The notes under the pieces: model-generated
What the model was told of the DNA's origin: nothing
Databases searched by the model: none
Seen by the model: the letters and a program-made list of their open reading frames with translations, nothing else
Translations under genes and position numbers: made by a program
Part shown: piece after piece, positions 1 through 9,756 of the stretch
Layout of the letters: each line of letters begins with the position of its first letter
Position numbering within the stretch: position 1 is the stretch's first letter
Origin: Anaerobacillus sp. CMMVII
GTDB lineage: Bacteria; Bacillota; Bacilli; Bacillales; Anaerobacillaceae
Assembly (NCBI RefSeq): GCF_025377685.1
Contig: NZ_JACEHK010000002.1
Location: 434,001-498,000 of the forward strand
Length of the DNA: 64,000 bases
Reading direction: 5' to 3'

Positions 1-102
1 TTTAGAATCTGTAAAAAAATAGATTTTTATAGTAAAAATTGACTAGTTAAAATATAATGAAAACAAAGTGAAATGATTGTGAAATGATGGGTGGTGAGCT
101 TA

Positions 103-2427
103 ATGATAAAAGGATATCAAAGTAATATTAATTTTTCCAAGTTATTCCATGTGACATTTGACCTAGATTTACAAATGGAAGAAAGATTTTCATCTGCTAT
201 TTTCTTTTTAGCCAATATTGATGGTCAATTAATTACGATGCGCGAAGTAGGTGGGTACGCCTCTGGAGTAATCGAGGTCATCTATGGTTTAGGTAGCAAA
301 TTAATTACGGAGCAACTACCTTTTGAAACGAATAATTATCTTATTGATGCAGTTCCAATTACACTTCAACAAAACGGTGAAAGCTGGACTGGTTATTTTG
401 GACTGGTTTTATCCAAAGATGAGGGCAATACTGAAATTGTTCGTTCATTATTATTAGGCTTTAAGCAATCCCTTATCATGACTACTAGTTACCTTGAAAT
501 TAAACAGGACTTAGATGTTCTGCAGAAAAAAGAAAATATCGATCAAATGCTTGCTAAGTTATTAAAGGAAACTAAATATACAGACAGTCTCGAGATTTTT
601 GTATATGCGTTACTAGAGAAATTGAAAAAAATAGTTACTATTGGTGACTTTGCACTATTGCTTCCAAACCGGAATGAAGATTTGCTTATCCCGAGATTTG
701 CTACGCATTCAAGCATACTCGATAATAAACAAGATTATATCCTTCCATATAATGAGATCATTGAAGCTGTAAATCGACTTGAAAATGATGAGGTTCGGGT
801 ACTGACGAATACATCGGGTATTAAATTAGCCGCTTTAAAAGATAAGTTTGAAAATTTTGAAGTAGTTCCTCTTGAGAAAAACGGAAAACTATTTGGGGTG
901 CTAATTTATCATAATTGTGTTCAACAAGGAAAGAATTATGGTCAGTTGAAAAGTTGTGTACTAGATTTGATTTACGAGTCAGCTAGTCTTATCTATAAGT
1001 TACTAACGTTTGAGAATGTATTGAAGGAACAAAAGCGAAGGGAACTTTTGCTTCAGGTAACAAAAAAATTTCATTCATCCATGGATGTTAGTGCCATTTT
1101 AAGAGAAATCATTGAAGCTTTAAACGAAGTGTTTCCCTCTTTCGACATTCATCTATTGCTATCTCATGAATGGGAGGTCAGTGATGATTTACCAATTATG
1201 CAATTGAGTTATAGCAAGGATCAGGAAAATGAGGTAGCAACGAATGCGTACCTAACCGGAAAAATTCAAATTGAGGATAGCATAATAAAACGGAGATCAA
1301 TTGTTTATGCGCCGTTGCGTGGAAAACAAGGTGTTTACGGTATTTTGAAAATAATAGCCAGTGATTCCTTTGTTTTTCCTGAGCATGAAATCGATTTTAT
1401 TGAAGTGTTAGCGGATACTGGTGGTAACGCCATTGAAAATGCGGAACTTTACCAACAATCTAGACAGCTGGTTGAAGACCTTCAGTTAATAAATAAGACA
1501 TCGCATCAAATAAATTCTAATTTGCGGTTATCAGATACTATTAGCTTTATGACAAAGCAAATTAAATCATCATTTCATGCACAAGAGATTGGATTTTTCA
1601 TGTTCCGACCAAATGGTGATATTGAAGTAATAGATGGTAGCACAAACTATTTCCTAAAGGAAACAAGTCTAAATGAGATCAACGCATTTTGTGATCAAAT
1701 AAAGAGAGACAAAGATGCACTATTTATCGGTGATCTTACAGCTCAAGTACCTTACCTATTGAGACCTTTTCGCTCGTTTCTAGCTGTGCCAATGGTACAA
1801 AGTGGTGAACTAAAAGGTGCTGTTTTTATTGTTCACGAACATGCTTATCATTTTTCTTTTAATAAATTTAAATTATTGCAGTCGCTTATTCACCACTCTA
1901 CGCTCGCTTTCACAAATTCAATGTTACACGAAGAGTTGGAGAAATTAGTGATTACTGACCATCTAACTAGACTTTATGCTAGAAATTTTTTGGATGAAAA
2001 AATTGAGGTTTTTATGGAACAAGATGCATATGGGTGCTTCGTTTTATTTGACATTGATAACTTTAAACAAATAAATGATCTATACGGTCACCAAGTGGGT
2101 GATGACATTATTATTCAAGTAGCAAATATTATAAAGAGGAATATTAAAAGTACCGACATAGCTGCAAGATGGGGAGGCGAAGAACTGGCAGTTTATCTCC
2201 CAAAAGTAGACCATAAAGTAGGGAAAGTTGTAGCAGAAAGAATCCGTCGTAAGGTGGCTGAAGAGACAAGTCCGTCAGTCACAATATCCTGTGGCATATC
2301 CGACTGGAGGCAGGTTCATAATGAGAAATCATTGAAATCTTTGTTCAATCAGGCTGATAAAGCTTTATATATGGCTAAACGTTCAGGTAAAAACCTGGTG
2401 GTCATTCATGATGAGAAAGTGGACTAG
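103..2427 (+). CDS. dgcP: GAF-GGDEF diguanylate cyclase (DgcP/YtrP type)
   Basis: Predicted cytosolic enzyme making cyclic di-GMP from two GTP. The last 150 residues form a GGDEF domain: DHLTRLYARNF, then DIDNFKQINDLYGH and the active-site GGEEL at about residue 691. The allosteric RxxD site five residues before it reads KSTD, so product inhibition may be weak. The first 600 residues look like about three GAF-type sensor domains; no membrane segment is seen. The ATG at 103 is chosen over the in-frame GTGs at 91 and 94 because GGTGGTGAG (90-98) then sits at SD distance. At 774 aa it is, as far as I recall, longer than B. subtilis DgcP. The neighbouring refZ and ezrA match the B. subtilis order, which supports the name. 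Confidence 0.88.
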   Translation: MIKGYQSNINFSKLFHVTFDLDLQMEERFSSAIFFLANIDGQLITMREVGGYASGVIEVIYGLGSKLITEQLPFETNNYLIDAVPITLQQNGESWTGYFGLVLSKDEGNTEIVRSLLLGFKQSLIMTTSYLEIKQDLDVLQKKENIDQMLAKLLKETKYTDSLEIFVYALLEKLKKIVTIGDFALLLPNRNEDLLIPRFATHSSILDNKQDYILPYNEIIEAVNRLENDEVRVLTNTSGIKLAALKDKFENFEVVPLEKNGKLFGVLIYHNCVQQGKNYGQLKSCVLDLIYESASLIYKLLTFENVLKEQKRRELLLQVTKKFHSSMDVSAILREIIEALNEVFPSFDIHLLLSHEWEVSDDLPIMQLSYSKDQENEVATNAYLTGKIQIEDSIIKRRSIVYAPLRGKQGVYGILKIIASDSFVFPEHEIDFIEVLADTGGNAIENAELYQQSRQLVEDLQLINKTSHQINSNLRLSDTISFMTKQIKSSFHAQEIGFFMFRPNGDIEVIDGSTNYFLKETSLNEINAFCDQIKRDKDALFIGDLTAQVPYLLRPFRSFLAVPMVQSGELKGAVFIVHEHAYHFSFNKFKLLQSLIHHSTLAFTNSMLHEELEKLVITDHLTRLYARNFLDEKIEVFMEQDAYGCFVLFDIDNFKQINDLYGHQVGDDIIIQVANIIKRNIKSTDIAARWGGEELAVYLPKVDHKVGKVVAERIRRKVAEETSPSVTISCGISDWRQVHNEKSLKSLFNQADKALYMAKRSGKNLVVIHDEKVD

Positions 2428-2438
2428 GGTTATTTCAT

Positions 2439-2597
2439 AAGGCTGTTTTTTCAAAGATTGTAGCTTTTTGATTAAGGAGTTTTGCACCTGAAACGCTAAG
2501 GTCCGGGAAATCTTTTCCCTACTTCTGACTTGTAAGGGAAAGTAAATCTGAATATGCAACTAACGCTTTAATTAGACACAATAATGAAAAGAGCCTT
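2439..2597 (+). repeat. MITE-like element, family 1, divergent copy
   Basis: About 159 bp between dgcP and refZ. It begins AAGGCTGTTTTTTCAAAG and ends AATGAAAAGAGCCTT, the same inverted termini as the other family 1 copies, but the interior differs. TTCAT occurs directly before it and overlaps its right end, a possible target duplication. No coding potential is seen. Confidence 0.6.
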
Positions 2598-2602
2598 CAT
2601 AG

Positions 2603-2646
2603 GGACAATGTTGTATGGTAGAAAGCATTCAACATTGTTCTTTTTT
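2603..2646 (+). terminator. intrinsic terminator after dgcP
   Basis: The stem GGACAATGTTG pairs with CAACATTGTTC (one mismatch) around a 16-base loop and is followed by six T. It lies between dgcP and refZ, downstream of a family 1 repeat. Confidence 0.65.
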
Positions 2647-2846
2647 CGTCTTTTTTCGACGTTAGATTAGTGGATACCAGTTTTATTTGCAGAAAGTCCG
2701 TAAAAATAGCACTAATTGTAGAAATATCTTTTGTGACTGTCGAGAAAAAATAGCAGGATATAACGATTATTTTTTGAAAATTAATAGGTAGGTAAACACG
2801 GCAGCGAAAAACATACAGGAATAAAAAATAAGGTAGGTGAATGATT

Positions 2847-3497
2847 ATGGAAAAAGGCGAAATTACGAAACGTAAAGTGATGGAAGCAGCGGTATCCTTA
2901 TTTAATGTTAAGGGGTACAGTGGAACGTCGATAAGGGCCATCGCAGAAAAAGCGGGGGTAAATGTAGCGTTAATTTCCTATTATTTTGGAAACAAACAAG
3001 GACTTATGGAAAAATTGATGATCGAGTTTTTGGAAGGCTATACGATGAATATCGAAAAAGAATATCAAAATCTGAATTCTTCCTCTGCGAAGCAATGTTT
3101 GAACGTTATTGTAGAAAATCTCCTGAAATATCAACAGCAAAATCATCACCTGGCGAGGTTTGTTCACCGTGAAGTAACGTTAGATTCCACCTTGGTTAGA
3201 GAACTGATGATGACCTACTTTATGAGAGAAAAACATTATCTTAAAGCAGTAATTGAAACTGGTATAAAACGAAAAGAATTTAACCACATTTCTAGTGATT
3301 TCGTAGCTATACAAATAAGAGCGTTAGTAACAATGCCTTTTTCTCAACCTCAATACATTCGCGAGATCTACCATTTAAGTCCAAATGAAAATTACTTTGT
3401 TCAAAAGTATTTACAGCATATTGAAAAATGGTTAAATGAGTTTTTATATAAGGAAACACTTTATAAAAAACAACTTAATATTGTTTCGGCGAAATAA
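2847..3497 (+). CDS. refZ: TetR-family regulator RefZ (YttP), division site positioning
   Basis: A TetR-type DNA-binding protein of 216 aa. Residues 8-55 form the helix-turn-helix (TKRKVMEAAVSLFNVKGYSG, then AIAEKAGVNVALISYYFGNK), followed by an all-helical C-terminal domain without an obvious ligand signature. In B. subtilis the protein at this position, RefZ, binds sites near the origin and helps position the FtsZ ring at the start of sporulation. Its place directly before ezrA, another FtsZ regulator, supports the name. The ATG at 2847 is preferred to 2841 because AGGTGA at 2834-2839 gives normal spacing only for the former. Identification rests on family and synteny. Confidence 0.8.
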   Translation: MEKGEITKRKVMEAAVSLFNVKGYSGTSIRAIAEKAGVNVALISYYFGNKQGLMEKLMIEFLEGYTMNIEKEYQNLNSSSAKQCLNVIVENLLKYQQQNHHLARFVHREVTLDSTLVRELMMTYFMREKHYLKAVIETGIKRKEFNHISSDFVAIQIRALVTMPFSQPQYIREIYHLSPNENYFVQKYLQHIEKWLNEFLYKETLYKKQLNIVSAK

Positions 3498-3907
3498 CGC
3501 AAAGGATTCCTTACAATCTATAGAGGTAAGTATAGATATGGTAAGCTAAATTCCTTTGTCTTTTTTTGTTTGAATAACGCTCTCTTCTAAAAGATTGTTG
3601 CTATAAGCTTTATTTGTTTTCACTATTATTTTCTATGTTAACTTGATTTAGTTTAATGTAATTCAATCAAATTGGTAGAGAAATAAAAATTTTAAACTAA
3701 TTAAATGATGTAAAAGTAAGCGATATACAAAAATTACAAAAACATTTTAAAAAAATAAGTCAAAATTTGTTTATTCGTGGTATCATGTTATTATCGAAAA
3801 TTATCGATTTATATACCATCATAAATAAATACATAGAATTTTGGATGAAACTAGTAAACTCGGTTTTTAAATAATAGATAAACAATGATATAGATGGAGG
3901 CTTAATC
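3498..3907. other. refZ-ezrA intergenic region
   Basis: A 410 bp AT-rich gap. Positions 3576-3612 carry a one-ended remnant of the family 1 repeat (CTTCTAAAAGATTGTTGCTA, as at the ends near 26690 and 47440). A plausible sigma-A promoter for ezrA is TTGTTT (3767-3772), 16 bp, TATTAT (3789-3794). Nothing else coding is visible. Confidence 0.5.
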
Positions 3908-5605
3908 ATGCTGCAATATTTTATTTACGCAATTTTGATAGTGATTTTAGCTATTATTATATATGGCGCAATTTCAAGAAAAAAAGTATATAGTGATGTC
4001 GATCGGCTTGAGGCCTGGAAAATTCAGATCATGAATAAACCTGTCACAGATGAAATTGCCAAAATAAAGGGCTTGAACATGTCGGGTGAGACAGAAGAGA
4101 AGTTTGAAACCTGGCGCAACAAGTGGGATGAAATTCTAACCTTAAAATTACCTGACCTAGAAGAAAGACTTTTTGATGTAGAAGAAGCAGCCAATAAATA
4201 TCGCTTTGTCAAAGCGAAAAATATGTTAAGAAACATTACTGATGAGTTAAGTAATATTGAAGAAGGACTACAAGAAATGTTAGCTGATGTCAATCACTTA
4301 ATTAATAGTGAAGAAGACAATCGTCAACAAATTGATGATATTCGAAAAGTCTACAAGGAACTAAAAAAATATTTTAATCAGAATAAAAATCTTCTAGGGT
4401 CAACAGCTTATGCATTTGAAAATAGGCTTGGAGAGATTGAAAAGTCATTTACTGATTTTGAATCGGCAACGAAAGAAGGGAACTATTTTGAGGCTCGAGA
4501 AATACTGCTGATGATGAAAGAGCAAATTACTCTCGAAAAGTCGAAAATCGATGAAGTTCCTAAAATCCTTGTGCAAATTGAAACAGAAGTACCTTCACAA
4601 TTAGAGGAACTATCTCAAGGTATAATTGAAATGGAAAATGAAGGCTATATTATTGAACATTTTACTTTCAAGAGTGACATAAGGGAAATGCAAAGCCAAT
4701 TATATAAGCTTCTACCCGTACTAGAAAAAGGTAACACGGAAGATGCTGGTCAAGTAATTCAAGAGATGTATAAAGAAATTGATCATATCTACGATGTCCT
4801 TGAGCAAGAGGTCTTGGCGAAACAATTTGTTAATTACGAAATTGTAACCTTGAGGGAAGCTGCGGAAGCTTTAAGAGTGGAATTCTATGAGTTAAAGGCC
4901 GATGTTGAGACGATTAAACAAAGCTATCGAATTCCAGAGGAAGAATTGAAAACTCATTTAAAGCTAGAAAAGCAAATAAAAGAATTGCTAAATAAGCTAT
5001 GTGTTATTGAAGATACAGCAGCTAACAATAAACAATCAAATATTACGATTAAAAGATCAATTGAGGAACTTAACCTCGAACTAGAAGAGCGCCAAGCTAC
5101 GCTTGAAGAGTGTAACGAAGCACTGACGTCTTTGCGAAGTGATGAACTTAAAGCACAAGAAATGTTAAAAGAATTAAAAGGTAAAATTCGCCAGGGGCAA
5201 CGCTTAATTAAAAAAAGCAATATCCCAGGTCTACCCGAAGTGATTTTAGAGAAATTGGATGAAGCTCAGACGAGTTTACTTACTGCTACTGAAAAACTAG
5301 AAAAAATCCCTCTGGTTATGAGTGATGTGAGTGATTCGATGGAAGAGGTTCTAGAAACAGTAAATGAAGTTTACGACTTAATCTCAAAAACAATTGAACA
5401 AGCCCTTTCGGCAGAACGGGTCATTCAATACGGAAATCGATTTAGAAGTCATAATACCTATATCCACGTAGAACTTCTAAGGGCTGAGGAAGCTTTTAGA
5501 TTTTATCAATATGAAGAAGCGTTGGAAATTGCTTTAAGAGCGATTAAGGAAATTGACCCACAAGTTCTAGCAAGGATAAATTCATACACATTGGAAAAGG
5601 TTTAG
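3908..5605 (+). CDS. ezrA: septation ring formation regulator EzrA
   Basis: A 565 aa negative regulator of FtsZ ring assembly. It has one N-terminal membrane segment (residues about 3-24, YFIYAILIVILAIIIYGAIS) followed by a long, almost wholly helical, Glu/Lys-rich cytoplasmic part with spectrin-like coiled coils. This topology and the length are typical of EzrA. The family binds FtsZ and limits Z rings to midcell. The start follows GGAGG at normal spacing. It is followed by a strong terminator, so it is probably transcribed alone. No anomalies are seen. Confidence 0.95.
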   Translation: MLQYFIYAILIVILAIIIYGAISRKKVYSDVDRLEAWKIQIMNKPVTDEIAKIKGLNMSGETEEKFETWRNKWDEILTLKLPDLEERLFDVEEAANKYRFVKAKNMLRNITDELSNIEEGLQEMLADVNHLINSEEDNRQQIDDIRKVYKELKKYFNQNKNLLGSTAYAFENRLGEIEKSFTDFESATKEGNYFEAREILLMMKEQITLEKSKIDEVPKILVQIETEVPSQLEELSQGIIEMENEGYIIEHFTFKSDIREMQSQLYKLLPVLEKGNTEDAGQVIQEMYKEIDHIYDVLEQEVLAKQFVNYEIVTLREAAEALRVEFYELKADVETIKQSYRIPEEELKTHLKLEKQIKELLNKLCVIEDTAANNKQSNITIKRSIEELNLELEERQATLEECNEALTSLRSDELKAQEMLKELKGKIRQGQRLIKKSNIPGLPEVILEKLDEAQTSLLTATEKLEKIPLVMSDVSDSMEEVLETVNEVYDLISKTIEQALSAERVIQYGNRFRSHNTYIHVELLRAEEAFRFYQYEEALEIALRAIKEIDPQVLARINSYTLEKV

Positions 5606-5613
5606 CCCCAGGA

Positions 5614-5680
5614 AGAGTCCTGAAAAAGTCAGCGTTTAAGAAGGACTTTTATCAGGACTCTCATAGGCTAGCCTTTTTTT
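5614..5680 (+). terminator. terminator hairpins after ezrA
   Basis: AGAGTCCTGAAAAAGTC pairs with GACTTTTATCAGGACTCT (5614-5661, one bulged base). A second short dyad AGGCTAGCCT runs into T7. Together they make a strong stop for ezrA. Confidence 0.75.
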
Positions 5681-5762
5681 ATATAGAATATCTCCTCAAT
5701 TGGTTTTTCCATATAATTATTGTTTTTAAAAACCAACGAAATCTTAAGCTTTCTCTTTACAT

Positions 5763-5959
5763 AAGGCTGTTTTCACAAAGTTTATTGCTTTCGTAAAAAT
5801 CCCAAAAGCCGGATTTTTACACGTTAATACTAAGAATTAACTACTTGTTTAGTCAGTAGTGCTCTTTTCTTACTAAATTTATTGGGTGATATCGTCATCT
5901 AAGAGATTTTTTCAATTATTTTTAGGTTAAAAAACAACAATGTTTTAGAAAAGAGCTTT
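5763..5959 (+). repeat. MITE-like element, family 1, copy A
   Basis: About 197 bp with imperfect terminal inverted repeats: left AAGGCTGTTTTCACAAAG..ATTGCTTT, right AACAACAATGTTTTAGAAAAGAGCTT. It is flanked on both sides by TACAT, which looks like a 5-bp target duplication. It is near-identical in reverse orientation to the copy at 8431-8627. The interior has a second short dyad (AAAAATCC..GGATTTTT) and no ORF. Confidence 0.75.
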
Positions 5960-6082
5960 ACATATTGAGTTCACGCTTAATGAGAAAACATTGTTTTTCT
6001 CATATACAAGTTTTATTTTAATCGCGATTTAGTTATGATATTATAATTAAATGCAATGGAAGTTTAAAGGAGTTTAATTATA

Positions 6083-7222
6083 ATGATATACTTTGACAAC
6101 AGTGCAACAACAAAGCCTTATAAAGAGGTGCTCGAAACATATAGCAAAGTGTCAGAAGTTTATTTTGGTAATCCCTCTTCTCTACATACTCTCGGAAAAG
6201 AGGCTGAAATGCTGTTGGATCAAGGAAGAGATCAAATAGCCAAGCTTCTTAAAGTGAATAAAAAGGAGATTGTCTTTACTTCTGGTGGAACAGAGGGAAA
6301 TAACCTAGCAATCAAAGGAATAGCTCTTGAGCATAAAAATCGTGGGAAGCATTTAATTACGACTCACGTCGAACATGCTTCTAATTATGAAGCGTTCGCT
6401 CAATTGGAAAAACTAGGTTATGAGGTAACTTATTTACACGTAAATGAATCAGGAGAAATTTCAATAGATGAATTAAAAAATGCACTAAGGGACGATACAA
6501 TTCTTGTTTCAATGATCCATGTGAACAATGAACTTGGATCAATCCAACCTATAAAAGAAGTTGGTGAATTATTAACAGCGTATCCTAAAGTATATTTCCA
6601 TGTTGATCACGTACAAGGAATGGCAAAAGTACCTCTATTCTTTAAAGATTGCCATATTGACTTATGTACGATTTCAGGGCATAAATTTCATGGGCCAAAA
6701 GGAACTGGTGTACTATACATTCGTCAAGGTATTAAATTATTTTCATTATTTACCGGTGGCGTACAAGAGCATAACTTCCGTGCGGGAACAGAAAATATAC
6801 CTGGTTACGTTGCTATGGCCAAAGCGCTTAGAATTTCAATGGAAAAATATGTTGAAAAAAAGCTCCATTTAGTCCAACTTCGCCAACAATTAGTTGACTC
6901 TCTTAATGAGATAGAGGGTGTTGTCGTCAATAGTCCAACAAATGGCGCCCCACATATTGTTAATTTTTCATTGCCTGGAATTAAGCCAGAGGTTGTCATT
7001 CAAGCTTTAGGAGAACGAAAAATGTATGTGTCAACGAAATCCGCCTGTTCTTCTAAATTGTCTGAACCAAGTCGCATCTTAATGGTCACTGGAGTAGGAG
7101 AAGCACGAGCAATAAGTGCCATTAGAGCAAGTTTTTCATTTGAAAATACAGTAGAAGAAGTAACAGAATTTGTTGAAGCATTAAAAATTATTTATTCACA
7201 ATTAAAAGAAGTAATGAGGTAA
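6083..7222 (+). CDS. cysteine desulfurase (IscS/NifZ type)
   Basis: PLP enzyme that removes sulfur from cysteine as a protein persulfide. 379 aa. Visible features: N-terminal [26 protein letters not shown] (cofactor phosphate binding), [12 protein letters not shown] with the PLP lysine, and the mobile-loop cysteine in [13 protein letters not shown]. In B. subtilis the gene in this position (nifZ) passes sulfur to ThiI, its downstream neighbour, for 4-thiouridine in tRNA. Here thiI starts 4 bases after the stop, indicating co-transcription. AAAGGAG precedes the ATG. The pair is bracketed by two inverted copies of repeat family 1. Confidence 0.92.
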   Translation: MIYFDNSATTKPYKEVLETYSKVSEVYFGNPSSLHTLGKEAEMLLDQGRDQIAKLLKVNKKEIVFTSGGTEGNNLAIKGIALEHKNRGKHLITTHVEHASNYEAFAQLEKLGYEVTYLHVNESGEISIDELKNALRDDTILVSMIHVNNELGSIQPIKEVGELLTAYPKVYFHVDHVQGMAKVPLFFKDCHIDLCTISGHKFHGPKGTGVLYIRQGIKLFSLFTGGVQEHNFRAGTENIPGYVAMAKALRISMEKYVEKKLHLVQLRQQLVDSLNEIEGVVVNSPTNGAPHIVNFSLPGIKPEVVIQALGERKMYVSTKSACSSKLSEPSRILMVTGVGEARAISAIRASFSFENTVEEVTEFVEALKIIYSQLKEVMR

Positions 7223-7226
7223 TCAA

Positions 7227-8432
7227 ATGAACTATAATCATATTGTGATTCGCTATGCAGAACTAGCTCTAAAAGGAAAAAACAGGTCTCAATTCGAGAG
7301 AAGACTTCAAGAGAATATTAAAATTGCGTTAAAGCCATTTCCGAATGCAAAAATTGAACGAACATACGGAAGAATGTTTATTCATTTGAATGGTGAAAAC
7401 CACGAACTGATAGCTGAAAAACTCTCTAAAGTCTTTGGTATTCATTCGTTTAGTATTGCAGTGAAAGTTGAAAACACGTTAGAAAAGATTCAGGACGGTG
7501 CTCTTAGGGCCCTCACAGAAGTATTATCTGGAAAGAAAACGTTTAAAGTTTCTGCTAAACGTGCAAATAAAGGATTTCCAATAAATTCTCAAAAGTTAAA
7601 TTTTGAAGTAGGTGGCTATCTATTAGAACATACAGAAGGACTTACTGTAGATGTTCATAATCCAGATATAGAAGTTAAGGTTGAAGTTCGTGAAACAGCC
7701 ACGTACATCTCTTGTGGTGTTTATAAAGGGTCCGGTGGTTTACCAGTTGGTACAGGTGGAAAAGTCGTGTTAATGCTATCAGGTGGAATTGATAGTCCTG
7801 TTGCTGGTTATTTAGCGATGAAACGTGGCGTAAAAATTGAAGCGATCCATTTCCATAGTCCACCATATACAAATGAACGTGCAAAACAAAAGGTTATTGA
7901 CTTAACAAAGGTATTAACTGAATATGGCGGAAAAATCCGCCTTCATGTAGTTCCTTTTACAAAAACACAAATGGAAATTCATAAAGTTGTACCAGGTAAC
8001 TATACAATGACAGTTATGCGAAGAATGATGCTAAGAATTAGCGAAAGAATTGCTATGCAACAAAAGGCATTTGCAATTACAACTGGAGAAAGTCTTGGAC
8101 AAGTAGCTAGCCAAACATTGCATAGTATGCATACAATAAACGAAGTGACAAACATGCCTGTTCTTCGTCCGTTAGTTACGATGGACAAGTTAGAGGTCAT
8201 TGATGTGGCTCAGAAAATTGGGACATTTGATTTATCAATTCTTCCTTATGAAGATTGTTGTACGATTTTCTTACCGCCTGAGACCAGTACAAAACCATTG
8301 AGGGATAAAGCTAATAGGTATGAAGAGAAATTAGATATTGAAGGACTAATTGAGGAAGCTATAGCTAATCTAGATAGCTTTGACATATCTCCTGGAGTCG
8401 AACTAAGTAAGCAATTTGAAGACTTATTATAA
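7227..8432 (+). CDS. thiI: tRNA 4-thiouridine synthetase ThiI
   Basis: ATP-dependent sulfurtransferase that activates U8 of tRNA and, in many bacteria, serves thiamine thiazole synthesis. 401 aa. It has an N-terminal ferredoxin-like and THUMP region (residues about 1-165) and a PP-loop ATPase signature [15 protein letters not shown] near residue 185. No C-terminal rhodanese domain is present, as expected for the short Bacillus form, so sulfur should come directly from the cysteine desulfurase upstream. GAGGTAATCAA precedes the ATG. The stop codon overlaps the edge of the repeat at 8431. Confidence 0.95.
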   Translation: MNYNHIVIRYAELALKGKNRSQFERRLQENIKIALKPFPNAKIERTYGRMFIHLNGENHELIAEKLSKVFGIHSFSIAVKVENTLEKIQDGALRALTEVLSGKKTFKVSAKRANKGFPINSQKLNFEVGGYLLEHTEGLTVDVHNPDIEVKVEVRETATYISCGVYKGSGGLPVGTGGKVVLMLSGGIDSPVAGYLAMKRGVKIEAIHFHSPPYTNERAKQKVIDLTKVLTEYGGKIRLHVVPFTKTQMEIHKVVPGNYTMTVMRRMMLRISERIAMQQKAFAITTGESLGQVASQTLHSMHTINEVTNMPVLRPLVTMDKLEVIDVAQKIGTFDLSILPYEDCCTIFLPPETSTKPLRDKANRYEEKLDIEGLIEEAIANLDSFDISPGVELSKQFEDLL

Positions 8433-8627
8433 AGGCTCTTTTCTAAAACAGTGTTGCTTTTTAACCTAAATTTATTGGAAAAATTCTTTATATGGAGATA
8501 TCATCCAATAAATTTAGTGAGAACAGAGCAATACTTACTAGATAAGTAGTGAAATTTAAGTGTGTATGTGTAAAAATCCGGCTTTTGGGATTTTTACGAA
8601 AGCAACAAACTTTGCGAAAAGAGCTTA
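8431..8627 (-). repeat. MITE-like element, family 1, copy B (inverted relative to A)
   Basis: About 197 bp. The reverse complement of this stretch closely follows copy A over its full length, including the interior TTTATTGG and GTAAAAATCC..GGATTTTTAC parts. It begins within the thiI stop codon and ends AAAGAGCTT before the sspA promoter. Confidence 0.75.
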
Positions 8628-8662
8628 TATAATAACTTGAAACAATTACCAACAAAAAAGAA

Positions 8663-8692
8663 GTATTGATTTGCCTTCTTGTACACATCATA
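8663..8692 (+). promoter_or_regulatory. sigma-G-type promoter for the SASP gene
   Basis: GTATT (8663-8667), 18 bp, CATCATA (8686-8692). This fits the sigma-G pattern GHATR - 18 - CATnnTA with one mismatch, just upstream of a SASP gene, where forespore control is expected. Confidence 0.6.
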
Positions 8693-8716
8693 TGTTTACA
8701 AGGGAGGTGAGATACA

Positions 8717-8926
8717 ATGGCAACTAACAACAATAGTTCAAACCAACTTTTAGTACCTGGAGTTCAACAAGCTCTAGATCAAATGAAGTATGAAATTGCT
8801 TCTGAATTTGGTGTTCAATTAGGACCAGATGCAACTTCTCGCGCTAACGGTTCAGTTGGTGGGGAAATTACGAAGCGTTTAGTTCAAATGGCTGAGCAAC
8901 AATTAGGCGGCGGTTACCAACAATAA
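8717..8926 (+). CDS. sspA: small acid-soluble spore protein, alpha/beta type
   Basis: A 69 aa DNA-binding protein that coats and protects spore DNA. It contains the family signature: [11 protein letters not shown], which includes the GPR protease cleavage site, followed by [31 protein letters not shown] precedes the ATG, and a sigma-G-like promoter lies upstream. Placement after thiI matches B. subtilis sspA; the exact paralogue name is by synteny. Confidence 0.93.
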   Translation: MATNNNSSNQLLVPGVQQALDQMKYEIASEFGVQLGPDATSRANGSVGGEITKRLVQMAEQQLGGGYQQ

Positions 8927-8942
8927 TTAAATAAATGGCTGT

Positions 8943-8974
8943 GAGAGATGACCAATGGTCATCTCTCTTTTTTT
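8943..8974 (+). terminator. terminator after SASP gene
   Basis: GAGAGATGACCA and TGGTCATCTCTC form a perfect 12-bp stem followed by T7. Confidence 0.85.
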
Positions 8975-8985
8975 GTGAAAATGAA

Positions 8986-9720
8986 AACCCTAGGCTCGGC
9001 CTAGGGTTCCAAAAAGCTTCCAGCGAGGTATTAAAAAAACTCCACCGTGGTGCTAAAATATATTTGGTTCGCCAACCAATATATCAAGCAAACGGGGGAG
9101 TTTTATGTCAAAAGACATTAACAGTTTAGCACATACAAAATGGAATTGTAAGTATCACATTGTATTTGCACCAAAGTATAGAAGACAAGTAATATACGGA
9201 AAATTAAAGAAAGATATAGGAGAAATATTAAGAACATTATGCGAAAGAAAAGGAGTTGAAATAATCGAAGCAACCGCATGTAAGGATCATGTACATATGC
9301 TAGTAAGTATTCCACCCAAAATAAGTGTGTCCTCATTTGTTGGGTATTTAAAAGGAAAAAGTAGTTTGATGATCTTTGATAGGCACGCAAATTTGAAGTA
9401 TAGATATGGAAATCGGAAATTTTGGTGTACTGGCTTTTATGTAGATACGGTAGGAAGAAATAAGAAAGTCATTTAAGAATACATTAAAAATCAAATACAA
9501 GATGATATAGTCGCAGAACAGTTAAGTTTATTAGAGTACGTTGATCCATTTACAGGAGAAGAAGTGAACAAAGGAAAGAAGAGGATAAAATAGGCCTTTG
9601 AGGTCTGGCCAGTAGAAGTAGTACAAATGGCGAACCGTTCAGTAGCCCTTTAGGGCCTGGTCAGTAACAAAGGCTTTCAGCCGCAGAACAAACCACCCGT
9701 TGTCACGGGTGGTTTTGATT
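8986..9720 (+). mobile_element. IS200-type insertion sequence, probably inactive
   Basis: One single-domain tnpA and no tnpB. The ends carry hairpins rather than inverted repeats: AACCCTAGGC/GCCTAGGGTT at 8986-9008 (possibly outside the element) and AACCACCCGT/ACGGGTGGTT at 9691-9714. The leader has AAAAAACTCC (from about 9036) complementary to GGGGGAGTTTT just before the tnpA start, with a nested hairpin ATATATTTGGTT..AACCAATATAT (9056-9082). Such SD-sequestering leaders are known in IS200. Exact boundaries are uncertain. Confidence 0.75.
9105..9593 (+). pseudogene. tnpA: IS200/IS605 Y1 transposase TnpA with premature stop
   Basis: HUH single-strand transposase fold: residues 1-123 include KYHIVFAPKYRR and the metal-binding HVH in KDHVHMLV. 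An in-frame TAA at 9474-9476 interrupts the frame, which then continues E-Y-I-K-N-Q to a natural stop at 9591-9593. In IS608 TnpA the catalytic tyrosine lies in the matching QYIENQ segment, so the stop removes it and the last helix. The truncated product should not cut DNA. It looks like a single nonsense change, since the family usually has Lys or Glu at this position. Confidence 0.85.
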
Positions 9721-9756
9721 GAAAGATAAGAATGTATAAAATTTCAACGTAATAAC

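Noticed and set aside
39-58. TTGACT and TATAAT before dgcP as a promoter
   Set aside because: The spacing is only 8 bp, so they cannot form one sigma-A promoter.
2597-2941. 114-codon frame on the minus strand
   Set aside because: It overlaps the terminator and the refZ start, has no SD and encodes low-complexity hydrophobic sequence. Shadow frame.
9118-9390. 90-codon minus-strand frame inside the IS200 tnpA
   Set aside because: It is antisense to a recognised transposase and shows no family features.
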